Numbered from the stretch's first letter, positions 9,699-18,435 are shown. The stretch is DNA of 64,000 bases from CAVZBW01 sp963778465 (GCA_963778465.1 CAVZUK010000003.1:496001-560000), one strand, 5' to 3'. Numbers and translations: made by a program. The notes: generated by a model not told the origin, from the letters alone.

Positions 9699-10616
9699 TC
9701 AGGGCACGAGGACGATCTTTCCGCGCACGTGGCCCGTGTCGAGCGCCCGGTACGCGTCGCGCACCTGAGCGAGGGGATAGGCGCGCGCAATGGGCACCTC
9801 GAGCTTGCCGTCGGCCACGAGGCCGGCCAGCTCACCCAGCACGTGGGCGTCGGTGCCGGCGGCGCTGCCCTCCGCCTTGACCCCGTACTTCTCGACCGCG
9901 TCGAAGCGGACGATCGTGTCGATCCTGGCCGGCTCGACGCCGAGCCCGAGGGCCATCTCCACGTAGTCGTCGCCGTAGGCGTCGATGAAGGCGTCGACGC
10001 GGTCGACGGTCTCGGCGATCCGCTCCTGCACCCCGTCCCCGTAGACGACGGGCAGCACGCCGTGGTCAGCCAGCCAACTCCGGTTGTCGTTGCCGGCGAT
10101 CCCGACCACGGTCGCACCGGCCAGCCTGGCCAGCTGCACGGCGATCGACCCGACCCCTCCCGCGGCGCCGGCCACGACCACCGCGTCCCCGGCGCCAGCC
10201 GACACGGCCCTGACCGCGGCGTAGGCCGTACCACCGGCAATGGGCAACGAGCCCGCGACCTCCCAGGACACCTCCGGCGGCTTCGGAGCGAGATGGTCCG
10301 CCTTGACCACGACGTACTCGGCCTGGCTCGCTCGGTCGTCGGTGTAGCCCAGGACCTCGTCTCCGACGCGCCAGCCGTCCACGCTCGCTCCGAGCGCCTC
10401 GATCACACCGGCCAGGTCGCTGCCCTGGCCCGACGGGAAGGTCGCCGGCCACATGGCGTGGAGCAGGCCCGCCCGGATCTTGGACTCCCCGGGATTGATC
10501 CCCGCCGCCTTGACCCGTATCAGGACCTCTCCCGCTCCCGGCTCGGGACGGGGGACGTCGACCACGTCGAGCACGTCGACGTCCCCGTACTCGCTGAACC
10601 GCACCGCCTTTGGCAT
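9699..10616 (-). CDS. Zinc-free medium-chain (quinone oxidoreductase-like) reductase
   Basis: 305 residues from ATG 10616 with AGGAG six bases upstream. The N-terminal GroES-like domain (PRPEPGAGEVLIRVKAAGINPGE) is followed by a Rossmann domain with VVVAGAAGGVGSIAVQLARL, the NADPH-binding loop. The cysteine ligands of zinc alcohol dehydrogenases are absent, which places it with quinone oxidoreductase or enone reductases of the MDR superfamily. It probably reduces an enone or quinone with NADPH in the cytoplasm. It lies between the AT-rich island and a membrane-protein operon on the same strand. Confidence 0.9.
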   Translation of the reverse strand: MPKAVRFSEYGDVDVLDVVDVPRPEPGAGEVLIRVKAAGINPGESKIRAGLLHAMWPATFPSGQGSDLAGVIEALGASVDGWRVGDEVLGYTDDRASQAEYVVVKADHLAPKPPEVSWEVAGSLPIAGGTAYAAVRAVSAGAGDAVVVAGAAGGVGSIAVQLARLAGATVVGIAGNDNRSWLADHGVLPVVYGDGVQERIAETVDRVDAFIDAYGDDYVEMALGLGVEPARIDTIVRFDAVEKYGVKAEGSAAGTDAHVLGELAGLVADGKLEVPIARAYPLAQVRDAYRALDTGHVRGKIVLVP

Positions 10617-10731
10617 GGTCGCTCCTTTCGGCTCCCCACGCGTGCAACCCGGATCGGGGGCTGCCTATGCCGCACAGGCCGGGAAGCGGCGGGGTGGGTG
10701 CGTCAGCGGGTGCGTGCGTAAGGCGGGTGCC

Positions 10732-11580
10732 TCAGGGCGAGGCAGCGGCGGCCACCGCAAGTGCAGCCGGCTGCGGGCCGGCGTTGCGCTCGGCGAGCAG
10801 TAGCAGCGCGCCCGCCAGGAAGCACAACGCGCCGACGAGCGTCCCACCGTTGGTGAGCCGGATGCTCACCAGTTGCTCCGTCGAGGGGACGGTGAAGGAC
10901 GCGATGGCCGAGATCCCGAACGCGATCGACCCGACCAGGTTGGCGAGCGTGATCCACCATCCGATCTCTCGGGGTCGCCAGGCGATCCACCGATGGCACA
11001 CCTCGAACCAGGCCAGGCCACTCGAGACCAGAAAGCAGATCGAGCCGATCACGTCCGGACGCCACACCATCTGGTTGGCCTGGGATGTGGTGAGGTCGCT
11101 CTGCAAGGCGTGGGCCGTGCTGATGTTGAACTCGAGGGTGCCGAGCAGCTGGATGGCCGTCGCCAACCAGTCGATCCTGCGCCATCGGACGCGCAGGAGG
11201 GTCCACCGGGTCGCGTTGGGCGGCTCCAGGGGGTGGAGCGACTCCACGGACTCGCGGTACTGGAGGAAGGCGGCCGTGGTGAAGAAGAGCGACCCGACGA
11301 AGTAGGTCGCCGCGTCCGCCTGGGTCCCGACCGCCTTGGCGTAGGACGGGATGCTGCCGAGTGCGAAGCACAGGGATCCGACCGCGAAGAGCACCCCCAT
11401 CCACCAGCCCGCGGCGCGCGGTTCCCACCAGAGGTGCCGCGGCGGCGGGCCCCTGCGCCGCTTGCGACTGCGCCGCGATTCCCAGCGGATCAGCCGCCCG
11501 TGCTGGTCGCGGTACTCGAGGAGCGTCCGGAAGGGACCCAACCCGTCGATGCGTTCGAAGACGGCCTCCGGGATGGTCAC
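10732..11580 (-). CDS. Membrane protein with YrhK-like repeats
   Basis: 282 residues from GTG 11580. About 100 cytosolic residues come first, then three pairs of membrane helices separated by Trp/Arg-rich loops. The helix pairs share a pattern: GWWMGVLFAVGSLCFALGS, then PDVIGSICFLVSSGLAWFE, then IGWWITLANLVGSIAFGIS. This resembles the YrhK domain. Function is unknown. It follows the small 88-residue gene by 17 bases, so the two are probably co-transcribed away from the LuxR regulator gene. Confidence 0.7.
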   Translation of the reverse strand: MTIPEAVFERIDGLGPFRTLLEYRDQHGRLIRWESRRSRKRRRGPPPRHLWWEPRAAGWWMGVLFAVGSLCFALGSIPSYAKAVGTQADAATYFVGSLFFTTAAFLQYRESVESLHPLEPPNATRWTLLRVRWRRIDWLATAIQLLGTLEFNISTAHALQSDLTTSQANQMVWRPDVIGSICFLVSSGLAWFEVCHRWIAWRPREIGWWITLANLVGSIAFGISAIASFTVPSTEQLVSIRLTNGGTLVGALCFLAGALLLLAERNAGPQPAALAVAAAASP

Positions 11581-11597
11581 CGGGGCGGGTCCGGAGC

Positions 11598-11864
11598 TCA
11601 GGTCTCGGAGCGGTCGAGCCGGCGCACGTCGACCAGATCGAGCCCGAGGACCGTCAGCTGGTGGATGAGCCCCTGCAGGTGCGCCTGGTCGACGACCACG
11701 CCGGACACCATCGTCAGCTCCCCCTGCCGCTCGATGGCCATGCCCTCGAAGGCGGCGCTCAGGTAGGGGGCGAAGCTGCCGGCGAAACGGATGGCGTAGA
11801 AAGCGGGGAAGCGCCGTGTCGTACCGCCGGTCGGCCCAAGCTCCACGTTGGCCATCTTGGACAT
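11598..11864 (-). CDS. Small conserved protein of unknown function
   Basis: 88 residues from ATG 11864 (ATG 11855 possible). It has an acidic/aromatic N-terminal half (RRFPAFYAIRFAGSFAPY) and an amphipathic C-terminal segment VVVDQAHLQGLIHQLTVLG ending in VDVRRL. The C-terminal pattern suggests a dimerising alpha/beta protein, but I cannot name a family. Its start codon is 17 bases from a TCACYCC-type palindrome (11882-11898) shared with the neighbouring stress-like genes, so it is probably under the same control as the LuxR block. Confidence 0.6.
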   Translation of the reverse strand: MSKMANVELGPTGGTTRRFPAFYAIRFAGSFAPYLSAAFEGMAIERQGELTMVSGVVVDQAHLQGLIHQLTVLGLDLVDVRRLDRSET

Positions 11865-11881
11865 CACGCCGTGGTGGCACC

Positions 11882-11898
11882 TCACTCCAACGGGGTGA
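11882..11898 (-). promoter_or_regulatory. Palindromic operator, copy A
   Basis: TCACTCCAACGGGGTGA, matching TCACCC-N5-GGGTGA with one mismatch. It lies between the divergent 88-residue gene and the LuxR regulator. Read toward the small gene, the near half-site is AATCACCC, like copies B and C. Confidence 0.6.
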
Positions 11899-12071
11899 TT
11901 CTGGCTGGGCCGCCCGCCGAGGCGCTCGCCCGGGAGTCGGACCCTGCAACCCGGGAGGCGCTTGTGCTTATGTGGGGGCCTAGGCCTGCGAGGTCCGGGG
12001 AGAGGGGCTCCGAACTCGTCATCCAAGTGCGAGCCTTCCTTCCCGTCCTCCGGGCGGGGAAGGGACAAGAG

Positions 12072-14708
12072 ATGGCAGGCGTCGTCACCAGGGCGCGGCG
12101 GGAGAGCGAGGGCACGGTCGCGAGCCGGCGACTGCTGCGCTTCGTCGCCGCCAAGGTCGCGTGTCCGGGGATGCCGCCGACCCACGTGTCCCGGGAGGGT
12201 CTCCGTTCGGCGTTGGTCGGCGCCGCAGGATTGGCGCTCGTGTCGGCTCCGGCCGGCACCGGAAAGACCACGCTGCTCGCCGAATGGGTGCAGCGGGATC
12301 TCGGGGGCCGGGCCGCGTGGCTCTCGATCGACCGCCGAGACAACGATCCGGTCCGGTTCTGGATGTACGTCCTGGCGGCGATCCAGACGCTCGAGCCCGA
12401 CCTCGGCATCGGCACCCTCGACCTGCTCTCGAGCAGGGGTGGTTGCGACTCCGTCGACGTCGCGGAGGCGCTGGTCGCCGAGCTCGGGGGCCTGGACGCA
12501 CCACCCGACCTCACCCTCGTTCTCGACGACCTCCACAACCTGAGCGAGCGGTCGATCTACGAGGGCCTGGACAGCCTCATCGAGCGCCGCCCGCCCGGTC
12601 TGCGGATCGTCCTCAGCACGAGGGCCGATCCCCTGCTCCGCCTCGGTCGCTTCCGTGCGAGCGGCAGCCTGCTGGAGTTGCGCCAGGCGGATCTCCGCTT
12701 CAGCCAGCTCGAGGCGGAGGAGCTGTTCCGCGCCCCGGCGCTCCGCCTCGAGCCTCGCGACCTCGATCTACTCGTCGACCGGACCGAGGGGTGGATCATG
12801 GCGCTCCAGATGGCCGCCGTCGCGCTGCGCGGCAACATGGACGTCGGGCGCTACCTGGACCAGATCGCGGCCCGCGACTCCACCCTGGCCGACTATCTGG
12901 TGGCCGAGGTGATGGAGGGTCTCCCCGAGGAGGTGAGGGACTTCCTCCTCCTGACCTCCGTGCTCGACGAGCTGGTGCCGGACGCCTGCGACTCGGTCAC
13001 CCGGCGCGGCGACAGCCGGCGGATCCTCACCTACCTGCGCCAGCACAACCTCTTCCTCGTGGCCCCGGACGCGGCGCACTCGTCGCCCCGCTACCACCAT
13101 CTCTTTGCCGAGCTGTTGCGGGTCGAGCTCCGCAGCATCGATCCGGAGGCCGAACAGGCGGCCAACCTCCGTGCCGCCTGGTGGTTCCGGTCCGCCGGTG
13201 ACTCCGCATCGGCGATGGACCACTTCTTCGCGGCCGGCGCCTACGACGAGGCCCTCGGCGTGCTAATGGACAACGCCGTCGGGTACTACGACGCCGGCCT
13301 GGCCCGGTCCATGGTCGAGTGGATCGAGCGCTTCCCCCCGGGCTTCTTCGACGCTAAGCCGAGGCGAACCCTCGACCTCGCATCGATGCTCTGCGCGAAC
13401 GGGCGCTTCGCCGAGGCGACCGACTGGCTGCAGCGACTCGAGGGAAGGACCCCGGCGTTCGTCCGCGAGGATCCCGTGTTGCGGGCCCGGTTGCCGGCGA
13501 TCCGCGCGCTCTGCGCGCACATGGGGGGTCAGCCGCGCGAGTCCATCGAGTGGATCGAGAGGGCGCTCGCCTGCTACCACGAGGAGGCCGACGACGGCTA
13601 CCACGCCCGGATGCCCCTCGCCCTGGTGCGGAGCTGGGGTTGGCTCGGGGACACCTCGGCCGCCCGGGCGGCGTGGTCGCGCACGTACCCGGTGCCCTCG
13701 CTGCCGGACGACCTGGCACGCCCTCTGACCGCCGCGACGATGTCGCAGATCTACCTGATCGAAGGCCACCTCCGGGAGGCCGAGGCGTTGGCAGAGATCT
13801 CGCTGGGTGAGCTCGACGATCCCCTGGCTCCCTTCGTGATCGAGGCTCGGCTGACCCGGGCCGGCGTCGCATGGGACCGTGACCAGCTGGTGCGCGCCGA
13901 GCGGGAATTCGATCTCGCCCTGCGCGAGGCGGAGCAGCACCACCGGGTCCCCTTCCTGGTGATGGCCTCTCTCGGTCTCGCTCGGATCTGGCACGCCACC
14001 GATCGCCGAGCCGACGCCTGGGACGTCCTCGCGGTGGCCCGGCGCGCCAGGTTCCCGAGGGCGCTCGGCGGGCCGTTCGCCGAACGGGTCGAGCTGACGG
14101 CGGCCCATCTCTCCCTCCTCGAGGGGCGCAGGCGCGACGGCCAGGAGATGCTCGACCGGCTGCCGTGGAGCGTCGAGTCGGCTCTAGTGCAGGTCCGGCT
14201 GTGGTTGGAACAGGGCGAGCCCACGGCCGCGGCCAAGCTCCTGCGCCGGCTCGAACGCGAGTCCTTCACCCCCCGTCAGCGCCTCGGCTGCCAGCTCCTC
14301 GACGTCCGGCTGGGATCGTCGTCCGCACCCCGGTCGCTTCGGGACGCGGTCTCCTTCGCCGAGCGAGAGGGCTTCGTGCGGCCCTTCGTGGACCAGGGCG
14401 TCGACCCGCCGCTCAGGCACGGTCTTCACCCGCCGCAGCCCGAGGCCGGGAACGGAGCACCCGTGGAATGGGCGGAGCTCGACGTGGCGATGATCGCGGC
14501 GGCCTCCGCCCCGACCGAGCTCCTCACCGACAGCGAGCTGGGCATCGTCAAGTACCTGCCGGAGTGGCTTTCCAACAAGGAGATCGCCGACCAGCTCTAC
14601 GTCTCGGTCAACACGGTCAAGACCCATCTCAAGAGCATCTACCGCAAGCTCGACGTGACCTCCCGCAGCGACGCCATCGCTCGGGCCAAGGACCTTGGAC
14701 TTCTCTGA
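12072..14708 (+). CDS. LuxR-family ATP-dependent (MalT-like) transcriptional regulator
   Basis: 878 residues from ATG 12072 with AGGGACAAGAG upstream. An N-terminal STAND ATPase has Walker A PAGTGKTT at about residues 60-67 and Walker B LTLVLDDLH at about 148-156. A long helical TPR-like region follows. A C-terminal LuxR helix-turn-helix spans about residues 815-878 (LTDSELGIVKYL, then SNKEIADQLYVSVNTVKTHL). Such proteins are activators switched by ATP and an inducer bound to the repeat domain. It is divergent from the 88-residue gene and upstream of a block of genes sharing a palindrome, which makes it the best local candidate for the factor binding that palindrome. Confidence 0.92.
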   Translation: MAGVVTRARRESEGTVASRRLLRFVAAKVACPGMPPTHVSREGLRSALVGAAGLALVSAPAGTGKTTLLAEWVQRDLGGRAAWLSIDRRDNDPVRFWMYVLAAIQTLEPDLGIGTLDLLSSRGGCDSVDVAEALVAELGGLDAPPDLTLVLDDLHNLSERSIYEGLDSLIERRPPGLRIVLSTRADPLLRLGRFRASGSLLELRQADLRFSQLEAEELFRAPALRLEPRDLDLLVDRTEGWIMALQMAAVALRGNMDVGRYLDQIAARDSTLADYLVAEVMEGLPEEVRDFLLLTSVLDELVPDACDSVTRRGDSRRILTYLRQHNLFLVAPDAAHSSPRYHHLFAELLRVELRSIDPEAEQAANLRAAWWFRSAGDSASAMDHFFAAGAYDEALGVLMDNAVGYYDAGLARSMVEWIERFPPGFFDAKPRRTLDLASMLCANGRFAEATDWLQRLEGRTPAFVREDPVLRARLPAIRALCAHMGGQPRESIEWIERALACYHEEADDGYHARMPLALVRSWGWLGDTSAARAAWSRTYPVPSLPDDLARPLTAATMSQIYLIEGHLREAEALAEISLGELDDPLAPFVIEARLTRAGVAWDRDQLVRAEREFDLALREAEQHHRVPFLVMASLGLARIWHATDRRADAWDVLAVARRARFPRALGGPFAERVELTAAHLSLLEGRRRDGQEMLDRLPWSVESALVQVRLWLEQGEPTAAAKLLRRLERESFTPRQRLGCQLLDVRLGSSSAPRSLRDAVSFAEREGFVRPFVDQGVDPPLRHGLHPPQPEAGNGAPVEWAELDVAMIAAASAPTELLTDSELGIVKYLPEWLSNKEIADQLYVSVNTVKTHLKSIYRKLDVTSRSDAIARAKDLGLL

Positions 14709-14737
14709 AGGGCCTGCCCCCGCCAGGTGGTGGACAA

Positions 14738-14754
14738 TCACCCTGTGCGGGTGG
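14738..14754 (+). promoter_or_regulatory. Palindromic operator, copy B
   Basis: TCACCC-TGTGC-GGGTGG, extended on the right by TGAC. It lies 52 bases upstream of the DUF2252 start. A weak -10-like GAGGAT follows about 22 bases after the site. Confidence 0.65.
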
Positions 14755-14806
14755 TGACACCCGGGGAGCCCCCGAGGAGGATGGGGGGACTGTGCGGAGG
14801 TGACGG

Positions 14807-16252
14807 ATGCCATCGACAACCGAGACGAAGCGGAACAAGGACGGCCTGGCGCCCGCGGTCGCCCTACGGCTCACCGCGTCGGAGCGGGGCGCCAAGGGTC
14901 GACAGGTCCGCATCACCGTCCCGAGGTCGAGCCACGGCGAGTGGGTGGCCCCCGCCCACCGGAAGGATCCACTGGCCATCCTGGTCGACCAGGAACGGAC
15001 CCGGGTGACCGAGCTCGTCCCGATCCGTCACGGCCGGATGGCCGCATCGCCATTCGCTTTCTACCGTGGCGCCGCAGCGGTGATGGCTCCCGACCTGGCC
15101 GGGCAGCCCTCGACGGGTCTTGTGGTGCAGCTCTGCGGGGACGCCCACCTCATGAACTTCGGGGGCTTCGCCGATCCGGACCGAGACCTGGTCTTCGACG
15201 TGAACGATTTCGACGAGACCCACCCCGGCCCCTTCGAGTGGGACGTGAAGAGGCTCTCGGCCAGCCTGGAGGTTGCCACCCGGGCTCGCGGCTTCGACGA
15301 CCGCCTGCGCCGGCGGATCGTGGCCGCCGGGGCCTCGGCCTACCGGCTGGCCATCCGTGAATTCGCCGCCATGCGGTGGATCGACATCTGGTACGCGAGG
15401 CTGGACATGGCGGGCATCCAGCAACGTTGGGGAGCGACGGCCGGCGCCGGGGCGATGCGGAACTTCCAGCGCACCGCCGCCAAGGCCGAGACCAAGGACA
15501 GCCTCAAGGCCTTTGGCAAGCTGACTCAGCAGGTCGGCGACGAGATCCGCTTCGTGAGCGACCCCCCGCTCCTCCAGCCCGTGGGCGAGCTGTTCTCGGA
15601 CGTCGACGCGAGCCGCTTGCGCAAGACGATCGACGGTTCGTTCCGCGCCTACCGTCGCACCTTGCCGAGGAACCGGCGCCGGCTCCTCGAGCGCTACGTG
15701 TTCGTCGACCTGGCTCGAAAGGTCGTCGGCGTGGGCAGCGTCGGGACCCGGTGCTGGGTCGTCCTGCTTCTTGGCCGCGACGCCAGCGATCCCTTGTTTC
15801 TCCAGGTCAAGGAGGCCGAGGCGTCGGTGCTCGAGCCGTACTCGACCAAGAGCCAGTTCTCCAATCACGGGCAGCGCGTCGTCGAGGGCCAGCTCCTCAT
15901 GCAGGCGGCGAGTGACATCCTCCTCGGGTGGGACCGGGTGGTGGGGGCGGACGACAATGCCCGGGACTTCTACTTCCGCCAGCTGTGGGACTGGAAGGCG
16001 TCCGCGAACGTCGATGTCATGACCCCCGAGATCTTCTCCGTGTATGCGGAGATCTGCGGGTGGACCCTCGCCCGGGCCCATGCACGATCGGGCGACCCGG
16101 TGGCCATCGGCTCGTACCTCGGGTCCGGGACGACCTTCGACGACGCCATGGCCCGTTTTGCCGTCGCCTACGCCGACCAGAACGAGGCCGACTACCGGGC
16201 CTTCACCGACGCCATCGCCAAGGGGAAGATCGAGGCCGTCACCGGCGTGTGA
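14807..16252 (+). CDS. DUF2252 protein with kinase-like fold motifs
   Basis: 481 residues from ATG 14807, preceded by GCGGAGGTGA. The protein has the DUF2252 blocks RMAASPFAFYRGAA, LCGDAHLMNFGGFADPDRD and FDVNDFDET, then WDVKRLSAS. GDAHLMNFG followed by DVNDFD resembles the catalytic loop and metal site of aminoglycoside/choline kinase folds (HGDxHxxN, then DFD), so a phosphotransferase-like activity is an inference. No biochemical function is established for the family. The gene sits between two operator copies and is followed by the PLDc_N/SHOCT gene. Confidence 0.88.
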   Translation: MPSTTETKRNKDGLAPAVALRLTASERGAKGRQVRITVPRSSHGEWVAPAHRKDPLAILVDQERTRVTELVPIRHGRMAASPFAFYRGAAAVMAPDLAGQPSTGLVVQLCGDAHLMNFGGFADPDRDLVFDVNDFDETHPGPFEWDVKRLSASLEVATRARGFDDRLRRRIVAAGASAYRLAIREFAAMRWIDIWYARLDMAGIQQRWGATAGAGAMRNFQRTAAKAETKDSLKAFGKLTQQVGDEIRFVSDPPLLQPVGELFSDVDASRLRKTIDGSFRAYRRTLPRNRRRLLERYVFVDLARKVVGVGSVGTRCWVVLLLGRDASDPLFLQVKEAEASVLEPYSTKSQFSNHGQRVVEGQLLMQAASDILLGWDRVVGADDNARDFYFRQLWDWKASANVDVMTPEIFSVYAEICGWTLARAHARSGDPVAIGSYLGSGTTFDDAMARFAVAYADQNEADYRAFTDAIAKGKIEAVTGV

Positions 16253-16314
16253 CGCCGCCCGGATCCGGCCAGCACGCGGGTCACCCCCTCGAGCGGAGCG
16301 CGCTCTCGGGCGTA

Positions 16315-16331
16315 TCACCCTCTCGGGGTGG
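16315..16331 (+). promoter_or_regulatory. Palindromic operator, copy C
   Basis: TCACCC-TCTCG-GGGTGG, extended by TGACGG. It lies 61 bases upstream of the PLDc_N/SHOCT gene. A -10-like CAAGAT starts about 23 bases beyond the site. A further unpaired TCACCCC half-site lies at 16281-16287. Confidence 0.65.
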
Positions 16332-16392
16332 TGACGGCCGAAGCCTCTGACGGCCAAGATGGGGCGGCAAGCCCGCTGGAGAGAGGAAACCC

Positions 16393-16788
16393 ATGACGGC
16401 CTACGACTATCCGTTGCTCGACCTGTTCTGGTCCTTCCTGATGGTGTTCCTGTTCGTGGTGTGGATCTGGATCCTCTTCACGGTCTTCGTCGACATCTTC
16501 CGGAGCCCCGACCTGCACGGTGCCTCCAAGGCCATCTGGTTCCTGTTCGTCCTGCTCATTCCCTTGATCGGCGTGCTCGTGTACCTCATCGCCCGGGGCG
16601 GCAAGATGCACGAGCACGCGGTGCAGGCGGCGCAGCAGCAGCAGGAGGCCTTCAAGCAGCAGGTGCAGCAGGCCGCCGGGAGCGACGGCTCGTCGGCCGA
16701 TCAGCTCGCCAAGCTGGCGGAGCTGCGCGAGCAGGGCGTGCTCACGCAGGAGGAGTTCGACCAGCAGAAGGCCAAGATCCTCGGCTGA
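16393..16788 (+). CDS. PLDc_N / SHOCT domain membrane protein
   Basis: 131 residues from ATG 16393 with GAGAGAGGAAA upstream. Two membrane helices (SFLMVFLFVVWIWILFTVFV and IWFLFVLLIPLIGVLVYLIA) form the small phospholipase-D-nuclease N-terminal-like domain. A Gln-rich coiled linker follows, then a C-terminal SHOCT helix pair (LAKLAELREQGVLTQEEFDQ) ending in KAKILG. This two-domain layout is common in actinobacterial envelope-stress proteins. The SHOCT part is thought to mediate oligomerisation. It precedes the DUF1269 gene by 34 bases, probably in one transcript. Confidence 0.85.
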   Translation: MTAYDYPLLDLFWSFLMVFLFVVWIWILFTVFVDIFRSPDLHGASKAIWFLFVLLIPLIGVLVYLIARGGKMHEHAVQAAQQQQEAFKQQVQQAAGSDGSSADQLAKLAELREQGVLTQEEFDQQKAKILG

Positions 16789-16822
16789 CCGCGGCCAATC
16801 GGACGAGACCACGGGAGGCGAC

Positions 16823-17332
16823 ATGGCAAAGGCGGACGGGGTTTTCATCTTCGTCGGGACCTACCCGAGCAAGGCGGACGCCAAGGCGGACTACGAGGTG
16901 GTCAAGGACCTCCACGCCGGCGGCGTGGTCGGCACCTACGACGCCGCCCTCGTGACCAAGGACGAGGACGGCAAGGTCCACGTCAACAAGGACGAGATGG
17001 CCACTCGGCACGGAGCCTGGGGAGGAGCCGCCGCGGGCGCCCTGGTCGGGATCCTCTTCCCGCCGTCCATCATCGGCAGTGCCGTCGTCGGCGCGGCCGT
17101 GGGAGGCGTGGGCGGACACCTCTGGCGGGGGATGTCGAGGTCGGACGTGAAGGAGTTCGGGGAGATCATCGACGAGGGCGAGGCCGCCCTGGTCGTCGTC
17201 GGGGAATCGACCTTGGAGCAGGCCCTCGACAAGGCAGCGCTCAAGGCCGAGAAGAGGGTGGCCAAGGAGCTGAAGGTCAGCCCCAAGGACGTCGACCGGG
17301 CCGTCCAGGAGGCCGCCCGCGAGGTCGGCTGA
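16823..17332 (+). CDS. DUF1269-type membrane-associated protein
   Basis: 169 residues from ATG 16823, with GGGAGGCGAC upstream. The N-terminal half has an alpha/beta ferredoxin-like pattern (GVFIFVGTYPSKADAKADYE). The middle has a Gly/Ala-rich hydrophobic hairpin GAAAGALVGILFPPSIIG and SAVVGAAVGGVGG, a mark of the DUF1269 family. The C-terminal half is charged. No enzymatic motif is seen. It is the second gene of the SHOCT transcript and ends at a strong hairpin shared with the convergent SDR. Confidence 0.82.
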   Translation: MAKADGVFIFVGTYPSKADAKADYEVVKDLHAGGVVGTYDAALVTKDEDGKVHVNKDEMATRHGAWGGAAAGALVGILFPPSIIGSAVVGAAVGGVGGHLWRGMSRSDVKEFGEIIDEGEAALVVVGESTLEQALDKAALKAEKRVAKELKVSPKDVDRAVQEAAREVG

Positions 17333-17380
17333 CCCGCACACCGGCCCCCGGGCCCACCGCCCCCCGGGCGGAGGGGTGCC

Positions 17381-17413
17381 GGCGCCTGGCCGCCCCCCGC
17401 CCGGCCCGGCGCC
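17381..17413. terminator. Candidate bidirectional terminator hairpin
   Basis: GGCGCCTGGCCG (17381-17392) pairs with CGGCCCGGCGCC (17402-17413) with one mismatch and a 9-base loop. It sits between the convergent ends of the DUF1269 and SDR genes. There is no clear T-run, so termination is inferred from position and stability only. Confidence 0.4.
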
Positions 17414-18180
17414 TACAGGCCGGGGCTCCCCTGCATGATCCCCCCGTCGGCGAAGATGGTCGTGGCGGTCAGGTAGCTGGCGCCGTCACCGGCCAGGAAG
17501 GCCACGACGCTGCCGATCTCCTCGGGCTTGGCCAGCCGGCCGAGGGGGATCGCCGAGTCGAGCTTCTGCAGCTTGGCCGGGTCCTCGGTGGTCGAGAGGT
17601 TGATCGGCGTGTCCACTGCGCCGGGCCCGACGCCGACGACGAGCACGTTGTGCGGTGCCAGCTCCACGCCCGCAGTCCTGGTGAGCATCCGCATGCCGCC
17701 TTTCGAGAGGCAGTAGGCGGTGTTGTCGGGCATGGGCCAGTCCTCGTGCACCGAGGTCATGTTGATGATCCGCCCGCCCCCTCCCTGGGCGATCATCTGC
17801 TTGGCGGCGACCTGGGTGCCGAAGAAGGCGCTCTTCAGGTTGACGTCCATCACCTTGTCGTACTGCGCCTCGGTGGTGTCGAGGATCGACGTGCGCGTCT
17901 CGATCCCCGCGTTGTTGACCATGATGTCGACCCGCCCAAAGGCCTTGACGGCTGCGTCGACCAGCTTCTGCAGCTCGTCGGGTCGGCTGACGTCGGCGTC
18001 GACGCCGATCGCCCGGTCGCCCAGCTCGACGATACGGCGCTCCAGCTCCTCGGTCGCCTTCTCGTCGGAGATGTAGTCGATGACGATGTTGGCGCCCTCC
18101 TCCGCCAGCGCCAGTGCGACAGCCTTGCCGATGCCGCTGTTTCCCCCGGTCACGATGGCGACCTTGCCGCTGAGTGTCAC
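17413..18180 (-). CDS. SDR family oxidoreductase (glucose 1-dehydrogenase-like)
   Basis: 255 residues from GTG 18180, chosen because GGAGGGAGG lies just upstream. The cofactor loop is VTGGNSGIGKAVALALAEEG. Catalytic residues are in NMTSVHED (Ser), TAYCLSKGG (Tyr, Lys) and VNNAG. The C-terminal TATTIFADGG is typical of classical SDRs. It resembles glucose or polyol dehydrogenases such as those in sporulating and stress-exposed bacteria. It is divergent from the GH15 gene. Operator copy E lies 50 bases upstream of its start, so it likely belongs to the same regulon. Confidence 0.9.
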   Translation of the reverse strand: MTLSGKVAIVTGGNSGIGKAVALALAEEGANIVIDYISDEKATEELERRIVELGDRAIGVDADVSRPDELQKLVDAAVKAFGRVDIMVNNAGIETRTSILDTTEAQYDKVMDVNLKSAFFGTQVAAKQMIAQGGGGRIINMTSVHEDWPMPDNTAYCLSKGGMRMLTRTAGVELAPHNVLVVGVGPGAVDTPINLSTTEDPAKLQKLDSAIPLGRLAKPEEIGSVVAFLAGDGASYLTATTIFADGGIMQGSPGL

Positions 18181-18230
18181 GGTGCCTCCCTCCCTCGAGA
18201 CGAGCGTAAGCCCGTGCTCCCCTGCTGTAC

Positions 18231-18247
18231 ACACCCCGTTGGGGTGA
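18231..18247 (-). promoter_or_regulatory. Palindromic operator, copy E
   Basis: On the minus strand it reads TCACCC-CAACG-GGGTGT, preceded by GA. It is 50 bases upstream of the SDR start at 18180. Confidence 0.6.
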
Positions 18248-18257
18248 TCGCGGGTGC

Positions 18258-18274
18258 TCACCCCTTTCGGGTGA
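18258..18274 (+). promoter_or_regulatory. Palindromic operator, copy D
   Basis: TCACCC-CTTTC-GGGTGA, extended by TGACGG exactly as in copy C. It points toward the GH15 gene, whose start is 161 bases downstream. Confidence 0.65.
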
Positions 18275-18351
18275 TGACGGATCGGTTGGTCCGGTTTACC
18301 TTCGCGGGGTCCGAGCTGGCGACCCGACGCGGTTTTGTCACGCCCGCATCA

Positions 18352-18420
18352 GAGGGTTCACGGCAGAGGGTCACAGAGTGGGTTCACAGAGCAGGGTTCA
18401 CAGAGCAGGGTTCACAGGGT
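18352..18420 (+). repeat. Tandem 14-bp repeats in the GH15 leader
   Basis: Units of GGGTTCACAGAGCA occur exactly at 18380-18393 and 18394-18407. A partial copy lies at 18408-18418 and two degenerate copies at 18353-18379. The array ends 16 bases before the GH15 start and includes part of its ribosome-binding region. Confidence 0.85.
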
Positions 18421-18435
18421 GAAGGAGCGAATCTG

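Noticed and set aside
18352..18420. CRISPR-like array upstream of GH15
   Set aside because: Units are 14 bp, directly abutting and without spacers; this is a plain tandem repeat.
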